In this document: positions 9,293-17,900 of the stretch, in pieces
How the letters are laid out: every line of letters begins with the position of its first letter
Position numbering within the stretch: the stretch's first letter is position 1
Assembly: GCA_040506195.1 (NCBI GenBank)
Contig: JBEVXH010000003.1
Location: 434,001-498,000 of the forward strand
From: Thiodiazotropha sp040506195
Lineage (GTDB): Bacteria > Pseudomonadota > Gammaproteobacteria > Chromatiales > Chromatiaceae
Direction of reading: 5' to 3'
Length of the DNA: 64,000 nt
Translations under genes and position numbers: made by a program
Notes under the pieces: model-generated
What the model was told of the DNA's origin: nothing
Database searches by the model: none
The model's input: the letters and a program-made list of their open reading frames with translations, nothing else

Positions 9293-9685
9293 GCTTTCAG
9301 GGATGGCGGTCTCGACACGCTGCGCTGGATAGGGATTATTGTTCTTACCCATTAAATAGACAGTGTCACTCAGCACCGCTTGCAGAGACCAGAAGGTTCC
9401 CTTGGTATCGACGCCCTTGGCATTCATGTCATGGATCGACTGCTCGATATTGTCCAAGCGATATACACGCCCATCCTCCTCGTTATAGAGGATATGCTCA
9501 TTACCCTCAGCATCTACGCCCACGATCTTGTTCACGATGACCAGTGTTTCATCCAAACTCTCCGAAGAGATTTCAGTCATTCCATTGATTGATGTGGCAG
9601 CATCATCCGCTGATATAGGCAAAGGTAGATATATCAGGGATAGCGCCATAACGGAAGACGCAAAAAATCGCACAATTGTATTCAT
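9206..9685 (-). CDS. Hypothetical secreted protein
   Basis: A 159-residue protein with a clear signal peptide (hydrophobic stretch about 8-25, cleavage near PISA|DD), so it is exported to the periplasm or beyond. The mature part contains KIVGVDAEGNEHILYNEEDG and a region about voltage- or ligand-neutral in composition, with no cysteine pairs except one near the C terminus. A good GGAGG lies 7 bases before the ATG. I recognise no family. It is monocistronic, with 567 non-coding bases upstream. Confidence 0.7.
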   Translation of the reverse strand: MNTIVRFFASSVMALSLIYLPLPISADDAATSINGMTEISSESLDETLVIVNKIVGVDAEGNEHILYNEEDGRVYRLDNIEQSIHDMNAKGVDTKGTFWSLQAVLSDTVYLMGKNNNPYPAQRVETAIPESLPLAVENLRITKDRVIAIYTTNCDNNSI

Positions 9686-10252
9686 CTCAAACCTCCAGAG
9701 TTTTAAAAAAACTCATCATCAACTTGTAACAATTCAAGTCCGAGCTAATCATAAAAGGGCCAGAAAACCATCCTAACCAATGAAAAACCCTAAACAGCTC
9801 GGGCATTTACTTGTCCATTTGCAGCAATCACACCTCATGCCAGAGTTTGCCCCCTGAGTGTTATTTTGTGACAAAGCGCATCTCCTGAGGCAGTCATAAT
9901 TCTTTAAGGTTGAAACTAGTACCTCATTCTTAATCGAAACTTAAACACCTGTGATCAAAAACAAAAAATGTGATCCAGTAGTTACTACTTAATTAAACGT
10001 TAAGAAGTTTCGGATCTCTTATGCGTTTTCAACACCGCAAGGGCGCGTCATCATCTTTTCACGTTGCAAACAATCTCATATGCACAACACCGGGTACGCT
10101 ATTTCCTGTCCCGGCAGTTTGAAAATGCCAGAGATGGCATCAACCAGGACCTCATAAGGAATCAACGAGCCATCTGATGGACGTGTCATTTTTAATGGCT
10201 TGATTTATAGTGCCTGCAGGCCAGAACAAAATCCTGTTAAAGAGGACACGAA
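9686..10252. other. Intergenic region between divergent genes
   Basis: This AT-rich 567-base stretch holds the upstream regions of a minus-strand secreted protein and a plus-strand lipoprotein. No gene, hairpin terminator or recognised operator was found. It is long enough to hide a small RNA, but nothing in the sequence proves one. Confidence 0.45.
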
Positions 10253-10900
10253 ATGGGGAAACATCTGTTATCGGGGATAAAAGATGCGATCTGCATCACA
10301 GCCTGCCTGCCTTTGCTCCAGGCTTGTACGGGTATAGGCGGAATTTCGGGTGACATGCCACTTAATGTTGATACCGAACCCAGTGGAGCCACCGTCTACG
10401 TGATGGGAATAGCGATCGGTGAAACGCCGATCTCAATCCCGCAACAGCAGATCTACCCTGCGGGTTACGATGCCAGTAAAGAGCCGATGTACGGTACACT
10501 GTTGATCAGAAAAACGGGTTGCCAGGATCTTAGAAGACGCATCCGTTACCAGGAATTCAACACAGGGTTGTCGGTCGAACTCAACTGCAGCGGAACCCGG
10601 TCAAGCACCAGCAAACAGTCCTCCCAACCTGCCAAGGCAGTAGCTCCTTCAGTTATTTCACCACTGGACAGGCCGCCAGCAGCCAAAAACGTGGAGATGG
10701 AGCAAAAGCGTCACTCCGCTACTCAACAGAGTCCCGCTCCACGGCATACACCGAAGACTGAAAAAATCGAAGCCGGCAAACAGCCGGCGAATAATACGGT
10801 TAAACAACGCCTGATCCGCATTGATGACCTCAGGCGGGAGGGCTTGATTACGGAAGAGGAGTATCAACAAGTCCGTAAAAAAATTCTCGATGCATTATAA
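10253..10900 (+). CDS. Lipoprotein with PEGA-like segment and C-terminal SHOCT domain
   Basis: A 215-residue protein. The N terminus is a lipoprotein signal (lipobox LLQAC, Cys about 25). A short PEGA-like segment follows (VDTEPSGATVYVMG, GETPISIP), of a kind often seen in surface or peptidoglycan-facing proteins. A low-complexity Ser/Pro/Lys/Gln linker leads to a SHOCT helix pair at the C terminus (IDDLRREGLITEEEYQQ), which is usually an oligomerisation or localisation module. AGAGG precedes the ATG. SHOCT at the end of a lipoprotein would place it in the periplasm. The specific role is unknown. Confidence 0.78.
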   Translation: MGKHLLSGIKDAICITACLPLLQACTGIGGISGDMPLNVDTEPSGATVYVMGIAIGETPISIPQQQIYPAGYDASKEPMYGTLLIRKTGCQDLRRRIRYQEFNTGLSVELNCSGTRSSTSKQSSQPAKAVAPSVISPLDRPPAAKNVEMEQKRHSATQQSPAPRHTPKTEKIEAGKQPANNTVKQRLIRIDDLRREGLITEEEYQQVRKKILDAL

Positions 10901-10903
10901 GCG

Positions 10904-10936
10904 GTAAAAAATAAGCCGCTGCCTTTCGGCAGCGGC
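10904..10936 (-). terminator. Intrinsic terminator for the diheme cytochrome operon
   Basis: A perfect 9-bp stem (GCCGCTGCC/GGCAGCGGC, 10915-10923 and 10928-10936) with a four-base loop. On the minus strand it is followed by TTATTTTTT. It therefore ends transcription from the cytochrome genes at 10963-12961; on the plus strand there is no U tract. Confidence 0.88.
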
Positions 10937-10962
10937 CCTACCCAGTTCATTCTATTAGTTAT

Positions 10963-11625
10963 CTAGTAGGTTGATAACAAACGCAGATAACTCACCACTC
11001 CTTCAATCTCCGATTTCGTGAGCGTTTCCTTCCAGCCGGGCATCAGCGATTTGCCCGGTGTTCCATGAGTCACGACCTCAACCATGTGGGAGTTGGGATG
11101 CTTGTTCATTTCAGCACTGTTCGTATGGTCCCTCGGTTTCAGATTCAGCACGGCCGCCAGCGGCCCGTCCCCTTTACCCGAGCGACCGTGACAGGCGGCA
11201 CAGTTATTGATATATACCTTCTTCCCCACTTCAGGATCCCCTATCAGGAAGTGCTTGGATCTCTGCAGAAAACGGATGTAGGCGACCAGGGAATTGATCT
11301 GATTACCCGGCATGGCCAATCCCCACTGCGGCATGGCACTGGTCCCCGAACCGTGCTTGATAGTGCCCTGTATCATACCAAACAGCTCTCGGTCCGACCT
11401 GTCTGCCGAGCCGTTATCTCCATCGGTCAAGTCGGCAGGCGCCACATCGAGTTTTTTTGCCAGCGGCCCGTTGCCCTTGCCATCTGTTCCATGACAGAGA
11501 AAACAAGACTGATTGTAAAGGGTATAGCCCTGATAAGTATCACCCGCGTAAGCAGGGAGTGAAATCAATCCGAATGCGCTAATCAACGCTGCGAATCCAG
11601 CCATTCTAGTAACAATTCTGTTCAT
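10963..11625 (-). CDS. Periplasmic diheme cytochrome c
   Basis: A 220-residue exported cytochrome with a signal peptide ending near AYA|GD (27). There are two class I heme domains: CFLCH at 41-45 and CAACH at 142-146, each followed by a GxxGKGxG turn. Candidate distal Met ligands are in SAMPQW (about 98) and LMPGW. It would shuttle electrons in the periplasm. It lies 94 bp after the cytochrome-porin gene on the same strand and ahead of a strong terminator, so the two form an operon. A TGAGG motif precedes the ATG. Confidence 0.92.
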   Translation of the reverse strand: MNRIVTRMAGFAALISAFGLISLPAYAGDTYQGYTLYNQSCFLCHGTDGKGNGPLAKKLDVAPADLTDGDNGSADRSDRELFGMIQGTIKHGSGTSAMPQWGLAMPGNQINSLVAYIRFLQRSKHFLIGDPEVGKKVYINNCAACHGRSGKGDGPLAAVLNLKPRDHTNSAEMNKHPNSHMVEVVTHGTPGKSLMPGWKETLTKSEIEGVVSYLRLLSTY

Positions 11626-11719
11626 GAGTTAATCCTCACTTGGTTCTGTACTGCAATCCACATGCAGCCGAGGCGACTGAGAAGTCGATTCGTTTTTAGA
11701 TTTGCGTGCATGCTGTCCA

Positions 11720-12961
11720 TCAATAACCGGCAAAGAGTTGGAACAGCCATTTGCTGTCACGTTCATTATCACGTGCATCCACACCATCACCACTCTCTTT
11801 CACATAGAAGAGCTCAAAACGAATATTTTGAGAGAACAGATAGTTTAAGCCGACTGTGGTGGAATTGAATTCAGAATCCTCTTCCGAGCCGTCGTCGAGA
11901 GCACGATAGGCGGCGAAGACATTGGCTTTATTGGGCAGGATACCCAGTTGAGCAAGAATACCGAACGCCTCGCCATCATCGGTGTTTGTGCAGCCTTCCA
12001 GGAAATGGGACTCATCGGCGGAGCAACTGCCGTAACTGGCATAGATACCCAACGGCATACTACCCACACTGCCCTGCATCTGGCCATCCACGACCCAGCC
12101 GTCGGTTGCAATCAGGGTCTCGCCGCCTGCACCATCGGCAACTTCCGCATCTCCCGACCAGAGCTGGAATCCGAACCCGGTATCCCAGGACCCGATAAAC
12201 GGGGTGTAGGCGGCGCGCAGGTAGTGAGCCAGCCCGGACGGCTTGACCTCCACGTTGTTCTCTTCCCAACCCGGCACCCATGGAGTGTAGTTGATGAAAA
12301 AGTTATGACTCGAGGCAACAAGCGCGATACCGGTAGCCTCACCACTGCCCAAACCCAGCGCCTGGGCGGCACTGAATCCTGTGCGATCCTCAATCGGCCG
12401 TTGCGAGCGCTGAGCGCCGGTATTCAGCAACTCAAATCCGTATGCCGATCCCAGGCCATCGGTGGAGAAGGGTATGACACTGAATTGGGTGCCTCCCGCC
12501 TTACCCACGTTGAAATGGACTTTGGTCGAGAGGAAAGAGTTGGCATCGGTCAAACCCAGCTCCATGAGAAAGCCGGCATCCTTGGCCAGCTTGCCCCCCA
12601 CCAGGAGAGCCGCTTCGTCCGGCCATTCGATGACACCATAGTCGCTGCCGGCATTGGTGTTGCCGTTGCTCTTCACATAACGCAGCTTGGTTATCACCGA
12701 TGCGTTCAACATCAACGGCAGGGAGATATCATCGCCCTCGATCATGCCCTGACCACCGGTCAGTGTGTAGCCACCCGACCTGAATGACCTGCCGAACGAA
12801 TTGAGTGTTGGAAAGTGCTGAAAATGGCAGGCTGTACAGGGCATGCTTGTCTGGCGTGCGAAAGCGGGCACAGCATCCGCCGGTTGCGGCAGCGCCAGGC
12901 TCCCTATAAGTATCAACATCCCCATTGCATAACCATGCAACATCGTGAGTCTATTAGTCAT
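11720..12961 (-). CDS. Outer-membrane monoheme cytochrome fused to a predicted beta-barrel (Cyc2-like architecture)
   Basis: A 413-residue protein. After a signal peptide (to about residue 30) comes one heme site, CTACH (42-46), in the context PAFARQTSMP-CTACH-FQHFPTLNSFGR. The rest has alternating, Gly- and aromatic-rich strands typical of a porin barrel and ends with an aromatic (LFAGY). An N-terminal heme domain in front of a barrel is the layout of Cyc2, the outer-membrane Fe(II) oxidase. Whether this is a true Cyc2 or one of the related PFARQT porin-cytochromes cannot be settled by eye. The following diheme cytochrome could take its electrons. GGAG lies 6 bases before the ATG. Confidence 0.75.
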   Translation of the reverse strand: MTNRLTMLHGYAMGMLILIGSLALPQPADAVPAFARQTSMPCTACHFQHFPTLNSFGRSFRSGGYTLTGGQGMIEGDDISLPLMLNASVITKLRYVKSNGNTNAGSDYGVIEWPDEAALLVGGKLAKDAGFLMELGLTDANSFLSTKVHFNVGKAGGTQFSVIPFSTDGLGSAYGFELLNTGAQRSQRPIEDRTGFSAAQALGLGSGEATGIALVASSHNFFINYTPWVPGWEENNVEVKPSGLAHYLRAAYTPFIGSWDTGFGFQLWSGDAEVADGAGGETLIATDGWVVDGQMQGSVGSMPLGIYASYGSCSADESHFLEGCTNTDDGEAFGILAQLGILPNKANVFAAYRALDDGSEEDSEFNSTTVGLNYLFSQNIRFELFYVKESGDGVDARDNERDSKWLFQLFAGY

Positions 12962-13787
12962 ACGCTTCTCCAGAATGTGAAAGCTAAATTTAACTCAGTC
13001 GTTTGTTACTGCTTTGCGGTCATTCCGAACACGACAGCGGCTAGCGCCACCGTTTTTCCTATAACCAGTCAACGACCCCATTTCATTGGATGCCGCGTGA
13101 AAAGCGACCTCACGCAATACCGCATCCAATTAGTCATGGTGAAAGGTGGTGAAATATTTGACTTAACCGGAGGGTGGTGACTGAGTGCGGCCGGCAGACT
13201 GCCTACTAAGCCGGCCGTATATAGCACCATACCTTCACGATTGACGTTGTTGTTATATCCAGCGTGGCGTACAAACCCGCCAATGAACCGGTTTCCCTCA
13301 AGATATCGGAGCCAAGCCTCATCCAGCTTGAAGAGCGAGCACACCAAAATCCCAAAAAAACCCCTTAAAAACCCGATTCATTAGCAGAAGAGCCTGCACA
13401 CCTACCGGTCACCCCATCCATTCTCCATTTTTTATATACTGAGAATTCAGATTCGTGAAACAGCCTCAGTAAAGCCCAAAATCTCATTTTTTTTTCAACT
13501 TATGTTAATTCTTAAGAATTCCTTTGCACTAACGCTACCCTATGGTTGCCATGTTTTTTATGGGTAGTTACCCTACTTTTTCACATAAGTAATTACCCAC
13601 ATTGGGGTGATGGAACGGCCGAAGTGATTACCCGCATGATCGGACAAAGTCATAATATTTCACACTCTGAACTGGACTGGCGCCTGCTCTTCGGAGACCA
13701 TTGTTAGTGGTGATCGATACGGTTTTGCATCGCAAACTTATTGCTGGAGTGCTGTTTTCACATGACAGGCTGAGAATCCGAAACCAG
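12962..13787. other. Long intergenic region with divergent promoters
   Basis: These 826 bases lie between the minus-strand cytochrome operon and the plus-strand small membrane gene. Open frames in it have no credible start signal or family. The right part is AT-rich and contains a set of TTACCC repeats described separately. The length suggests complex control of one or both flanking operons. Confidence 0.5.
13565..13633 (+). promoter_or_regulatory. Three direct repeats of TRRTTACCC, possible regulator sites
   Basis: TAGTTACCC (13565-13573), TAATTACCC (13590-13598) and TGATTACCC (13625-13633) lie in the same orientation. The first is also part of a GGGTA-GT-TACCC dyad. Centre spacings are 25 and 35 bases. 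Iterated sites of this kind often bind a transcription factor. No protein is assigned. Confidence 0.3.
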
Positions 13788-14021
13788 ATGACTCAAATAC
13801 CCATTATCGCAGCCTTGCTGAAATACGCCGACCGACTGAAGTTCCGCCAGCTGTTTCTGGTGACCGCTTCGCTGTTTGTCATCGATCTGTTGATTCCCGA
13901 CCTGATCCCTTTCGCGGACGAACTGCTGTTGGGGCTATTGACACTACTGTTCGGTTCGTGGCGAAAACCCAAGCCGCAAGAACCAACACCGATTGAACAT
14001 ACGGAACAGGGTCCGCAATGA
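13788..14021 (+). CDS. Small membrane protein, DUF6116-like
   Basis: A 77-residue protein with a central hydrophobic region (LFLVTASLFVIDLLIP ... ELLLGLLTLLFGSW), probably two membrane helices joined by a Pro/Asp turn, and a polar C-terminal tail. The pattern LKFRQLFLVTASLFVIDL matches my memory of the DUF6116 family, whose function is unknown. The frame extends upstream to 13701, but family members start at the equivalent of ATG 13788. It overlaps the next gene by four bases, so they are translationally coupled. Confidence 0.7.
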   Translation: MTQIPIIAALLKYADRLKFRQLFLVTASLFVIDLLIPDLIPFADELLLGLLTLLFGSWRKPKPQEPTPIEHTEQGPQ

Positions 14022-14575
14022 TGAACAAAGGAAAAAAAAGAGTGATTCAGACACGCCACAGGTATCCCGGAATAGAAGCCCATGCATTTGCCAGGTTAAC
14101 CGTCTGCACTGCTCTGTTGCTTCTTCTCCAGATCCTTTCCGGTTGCGCCTCCCTGCAGACCCAGGAGGAGAGAATCAGGGTAACCATTGCCGACTTGAAG
14201 CCGCTTGAGTCGACCCTTATGGAGCAGCGCTATCTGGTCAAAATCCGCCTGCAAAACCGCTCTAAAGAGGAGTTGAATATCGACGGCATGAGTTTCGACC
14301 TGGATCTGAACGGCAAACGGTTCGCCTCGGGCGTCAGTAATCAGGAAGCCACCGTCGAGGGTTTCAGCGAATCCATACTCGAAGTTAAGTTAAGCAGTAC
14401 GGTGTTCGGTCTGATCAAACAGTTCGGCGCACTTCAGGAACGCCAGAACGGGACCTTCGATTATCAGATAAGCGGCAGCCTGAGCACACCGGACAGCATA
14501 ATATCCCTACCCTTTAACGAGAAAGGCGAGATCAACCTGCTGCCGACCTCCGCAAGGCCTTCGAAGAAAAAGTAA
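14018..14575 (+). CDS. LEA type 2 / WHy-domain lipoprotein
   Basis: A 185-residue predicted lipoprotein with an extended N-terminal segment, a hydrophobic signal and lipobox (ILSGCASL, Cys about 46). The mature region looks like a single LEA14/WHy beta-sandwich domain (IADLKPLESTLMEQRYLVKIRLQNRS, ELNIDGMSFDLDLNG). Such lipoproteins are common in proteobacteria and are linked to envelope or desiccation stress, without a firm biochemical role. It starts at ATGATGA overlapping the preceding stop, forming a two-gene unit with the small membrane protein. Confidence 0.82.
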   Translation: MMNKGKKRVIQTRHRYPGIEAHAFARLTVCTALLLLLQILSGCASLQTQEERIRVTIADLKPLESTLMEQRYLVKIRLQNRSKEELNIDGMSFDLDLNGKRFASGVSNQEATVEGFSESILEVKLSSTVFGLIKQFGALQERQNGTFDYQISGSLSTPDSIISLPFNEKGEINLLPTSARPSKKK

Positions 14576-14786
14576 TTACCACCCCATGGCTCTGTCATAC
14601 TCACTCGCTTCTGTTGCCCGTTTTCCTGATAAATAAAATACGCGGCACGCTTTCGAAGGTTGGCTTGTTATCAGTCAACTCATCTCCCCCATGGCCGGTT
14701 ATACTTCCAGAAGGGAGAGGTGAGCCGCTTTGGTTTACTTGCGGCGCCTGCACTCTCTGAGTTGATCATTCTGACTTCAAGGAGTG

Positions 14787-15527
14787 ATGAAAGACTTGTT
14801 CCCACCGAACCCAGCAACGCAACAGACGATCACCCTGCGGGGCCGTTCTCTTACCAAGACCTACCACACCGGTGCGGTGGATGTACACGCCTTGCGTGGG
14901 GTGGATATATCTCTGTTTGAGGGGGAACTGGTGGTATTGCTGGGCCCTTCAGGCAGCGGCAAATCGACCCTGCTGAATATTCTGGGCGGCCTCGACACCC
15001 CGAGCAGCGGAGAGGTGAGCTTTCGCGATATGGATGTCACTTCAGGGGATGAGTCACTGCTAACCCGTTACCGGCGTGATCACGTGGGGTTCGTGTTTCA
15101 GTTCTACAATCTCATACCAAGCCTTACGGCACGCGAGAATGTGGCCCTGGTGACCGAGATTGCCGTCGATCCCATGGCACCTGCGGAGGCCCTCTCGCTG
15201 GTCGGACTGGGTGAAAGGCTCGATCACTTCCCGGCGCAGCTGTCCGGCGGCGAACAGCAGCGGGTGGCCATTGCCCGGGCCATCGCCAAGCGCCCCGATA
15301 TCCTGTTGTGCGATGAACCCACCGGCGCCCTGGACAGCCATACAGGAATCCTTGTGCTCGAGGCCATTGAGCGGGTCAACAGGGAACTGGGCACGACCAC
15401 GGCAGTGATTACCCACAATACCGTGATCGGCAACATGGCCGATCGGGTGCTTCACTTCGGTGATGGCCAGGTCATCGACAGTGCCAGCAATCCCAGCCGC
15501 CAGCCGGCAAGGGAGCTGAGTTGGTGA
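14787..15527 (+). CDS. ABC transporter ATP-binding protein (LolD/MacB-type)
   Basis: A 246-residue ATPase with Walker A GPSGSGKST, a Q loop (FQFYNLIPSLT), signature LSGGEQQR and Walker B ILLCDEPTGALD. This matches the MacB/LolD class that drives FtsX-type permeases by mechanotransmission rather than substrate translocation. GTG 14784 or ATG 14787 could start it; AAGGAG lies directly upstream with tight spacing. It is followed after 4 bases by the permease and then by a membrane fusion protein, so the three form an export complex. Confidence 0.92.
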   Translation: MKDLFPPNPATQQTITLRGRSLTKTYHTGAVDVHALRGVDISLFEGELVVLLGPSGSGKSTLLNILGGLDTPSSGEVSFRDMDVTSGDESLLTRYRRDHVGFVFQFYNLIPSLTARENVALVTEIAVDPMAPAEALSLVGLGERLDHFPAQLSGGEQQRVAIARAIAKRPDILLCDEPTGALDSHTGILVLEAIERVNRELGTTTAVITHNTVIGNMADRVLHFGDGQVIDSASNPSRQPARELSW

Positions 15528-15531
15528 CATC

Positions 15532-17895
15532 ATGCGCGCATTGAATCTAAAGCTGCTGCGTAACCTGTGGAAACTGCGCGGTCAGGTACTGGCCATTGCT
15601 GTGGTGATCGCCTCGGGCGTGGCGGTACTGGTAATGTCTCTCTCCGCCCAGCAGGCCCTGCAGGATACCGCAGACGCCTATTACCAGCGACAACGCTTTG
15701 CAGAAGTTTTCAGCAACGTGAAACGCGCCCCTCTTAGACTGGTCGAACGCATCAGCACCATCCCCGGTGTGCGCTCGGTTGAAGCGCGTATCAAGCAGTT
15801 CGCCACACTCTCCATCGAGGGATTTGAAGAGCCGGTGATCGGTCAACTGGTCTCCATCCCCGAACAGGGTGAACCCCGCCTGAATCGACTGGTACTGCGC
15901 AGCGGGCGCCAGGTCGCCGCGGGTCACCCCGACGAAGCCGTGCTAAGCGAACCCTTCGCCGAGGCGCATGACCTGCAACCGGGCGATCAACTGCAGGCAT
16001 TGATGAACGGCAATCAACGCACCCTCACGGTGGTCGGTATCGCCCTTTCCCCGGAGTTCATCTACGCCATCGGACCCGGAGCCCTGACCCCCGACGATAT
16101 GCGCTACGGCATCATCTGGCTCGGCCAGGAGGCGATGGCTGCCGCCTACGACCTCGACGGCGCCTTCAACGACTTGAGTCTCGGTCTGCTTCACGATACC
16201 AATCCCGGGCAGGTAATCGAACGGCTCGACCGTCTGCTCGAGCGCTACGGCAGCCAAGGTGCGATTGCACGCAAGGATCAGATCTCGAACTGGTTTCTGA
16301 TGAATGAAATCGAACAGTTGAAAAGCATGTCGACGATCCTGCCGGTCATCTTTCTCGCCGTGGCAGCCTTTCTCAGCAATATGGTATTGAGCCGGCTCAT
16401 CGCCACCGACCGTAGCGAGATCGGTCTGATGAAGGCCTTTGGTTACAGCAACCGGCAGGTGGGCTGGCACTACACCAAGCTGGTGATGGCGATGGCCAGT
16501 GTCGGAATCCTGCTGGGTTGGCTCCTCGGCGCCTGGCTGGGCCGGGTCAACACTGAGCTCTACGCGGAGTTTTTCCGCTTTCCGCTGCTCATATTCCGCC
16601 CGGATGCAGGTGTTTTCGCCATTGGCGCCATCGTCAGCCTGATCGCTGCCCTGGCAGGCAGTCTGGGTTCGGTGCGCTACGCTGCGACCCTGCCTCCGGC
16701 CGAGGCGATGCTGCCACCCGCACCCCCGATGTTCCGCAAGACAGCACTCTCAAAAAGCCGTGCCGGACACTTGCTGGACCAGCCGACCCGGATCATCCTG
16801 AGACAGATTTTCCGATCACCGATCCGGGCCTTGCTCACCAGCTTGGGTATCGCCCTGTCGGTGGCAGTGATGGTGATGGCGCTGCAGTGGATCGATTCCA
16901 TCGAAAAGATTGTCCAGGTCTACTTTCACGATGCCCAGCGACAGAGCATGACGGTAGGTCTGGTGGAGACCCAGTCGGACATCGTCCTGGATGAGTTCAG
17001 ACGCATGCCCGGGGTGTTGGCTGCCGAGCCGATGCGTGCCGTAAGCGCCGACTTCCTGGCTGGCAATCGCAGCCATCGGGGCGCCATAGAGGGTGTATTG
17101 CCGAACCCCCATCTGCAGCGGGTTTACGATGCCGGCGGGGAGGTGCTCCAAGTGCCGCCGGACGGCCTGATTTTTTCAACCAGACTGGCGTCGAAACTGG
17201 GCGTGGGGATTGGCGACACTGTACGGGTCGAGGTTCTGCAGGATCGTCGCCCCAAGCGGGAAATCCCGGTAGTGGACCTGTTTGAAACCTACATGGGCAC
17301 CCCCGCCTATATGCATATTCAAGCCCTGAACCGCTTGATGGATCAACGGCCCAGCCTGGAAGCGGTCAATCTGCTGGTGGACAAGCATCAGCTCTCTTCC
17401 CTCTACCAACGCCTGAAATCGCTCCCCAAGGTCTCGGCAGTGGTGCTGAAGGACGCGGCAGTGAAAGAGTTCAACGACACCATGGCCGAAACCATCATGA
17501 TCTATATCACCTTCTTCGCCGCCTTCGCCTGTGCGCTGGGTTTCGGTGTGGTCTACAACAGTACCCGCATCGCCCTGTCCGAACGCGGGCGTGAACTGGC
17601 TACGCTGAGAGTGCTGGGATTCCATCGCGGCGAGATCTCCTACATCCTTTTGGGTGAGGCAGCATTGCTGATTCTGGTCGGACTGCCCCTGGGCTGTTTC
17701 GTGGGACATGGCCTGGGCTGGGTGATGACCAACGCCATGGACTCCGAACTCTACCGCATACCCCTTGTCATCAAGGCCGCCACCGACGCAACAGCAGTCC
17801 TGGTCACCCTCGGCGCCACCGCCTTTTCGGCAGCAGTGGTCAGACGCAGGCTTGATCATCTCGATCTGATTGCAGTACTGAAAACACGTGAGTGA
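15532..17895 (+). CDS. FtsX-family ABC permease with two FtsX domains
   Basis: A 787-residue inner-membrane protein: N-terminal helix (about 18-37), large periplasmic MacB-like domain, a three-helix FtsX core (about 265-390), then a second half with another helix, periplasmic domain and C-terminal FtsX core (about 650-780). This duplicated form resembles large permeases of lipoprotein or macrolide-type exporters. It partners the ATPase just upstream and overlaps the fusion-protein region downstream. Substrate unknown; lipids, lipoproteins or toxic small molecules are all possible by analogy. Confidence 0.9.
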   Translation: MRALNLKLLRNLWKLRGQVLAIAVVIASGVAVLVMSLSAQQALQDTADAYYQRQRFAEVFSNVKRAPLRLVERISTIPGVRSVEARIKQFATLSIEGFEEPVIGQLVSIPEQGEPRLNRLVLRSGRQVAAGHPDEAVLSEPFAEAHDLQPGDQLQALMNGNQRTLTVVGIALSPEFIYAIGPGALTPDDMRYGIIWLGQEAMAAAYDLDGAFNDLSLGLLHDTNPGQVIERLDRLLERYGSQGAIARKDQISNWFLMNEIEQLKSMSTILPVIFLAVAAFLSNMVLSRLIATDRSEIGLMKAFGYSNRQVGWHYTKLVMAMASVGILLGWLLGAWLGRVNTELYAEFFRFPLLIFRPDAGVFAIGAIVSLIAALAGSLGSVRYAATLPPAEAMLPPAPPMFRKTALSKSRAGHLLDQPTRIILRQIFRSPIRALLTSLGIALSVAVMVMALQWIDSIEKIVQVYFHDAQRQSMTVGLVETQSDIVLDEFRRMPGVLAAEPMRAVSADFLAGNRSHRGAIEGVLPNPHLQRVYDAGGEVLQVPPDGLIFSTRLASKLGVGIGDTVRVEVLQDRRPKREIPVVDLFETYMGTPAYMHIQALNRLMDQRPSLEAVNLLVDKHQLSSLYQRLKSLPKVSAVVLKDAAVKEFNDTMAETIMIYITFFAAFACALGFGVVYNSTRIALSERGRELATLRVLGFHRGEISYILLGEAALLILVGLPLGCFVGHGLGWVMTNAMDSELYRIPLVIKAATDATAVLVTLGATAFSAAVVRRRLDHLDLIAVLKTRE

Positions 17896-17900
17896 GAGAC

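Noticed and set aside
13069..13347. Minus-strand 92-codon frame in the 826-base gap
   Set aside because: No ribosome-binding site, no recognisable domain and composition unlike neighbours.
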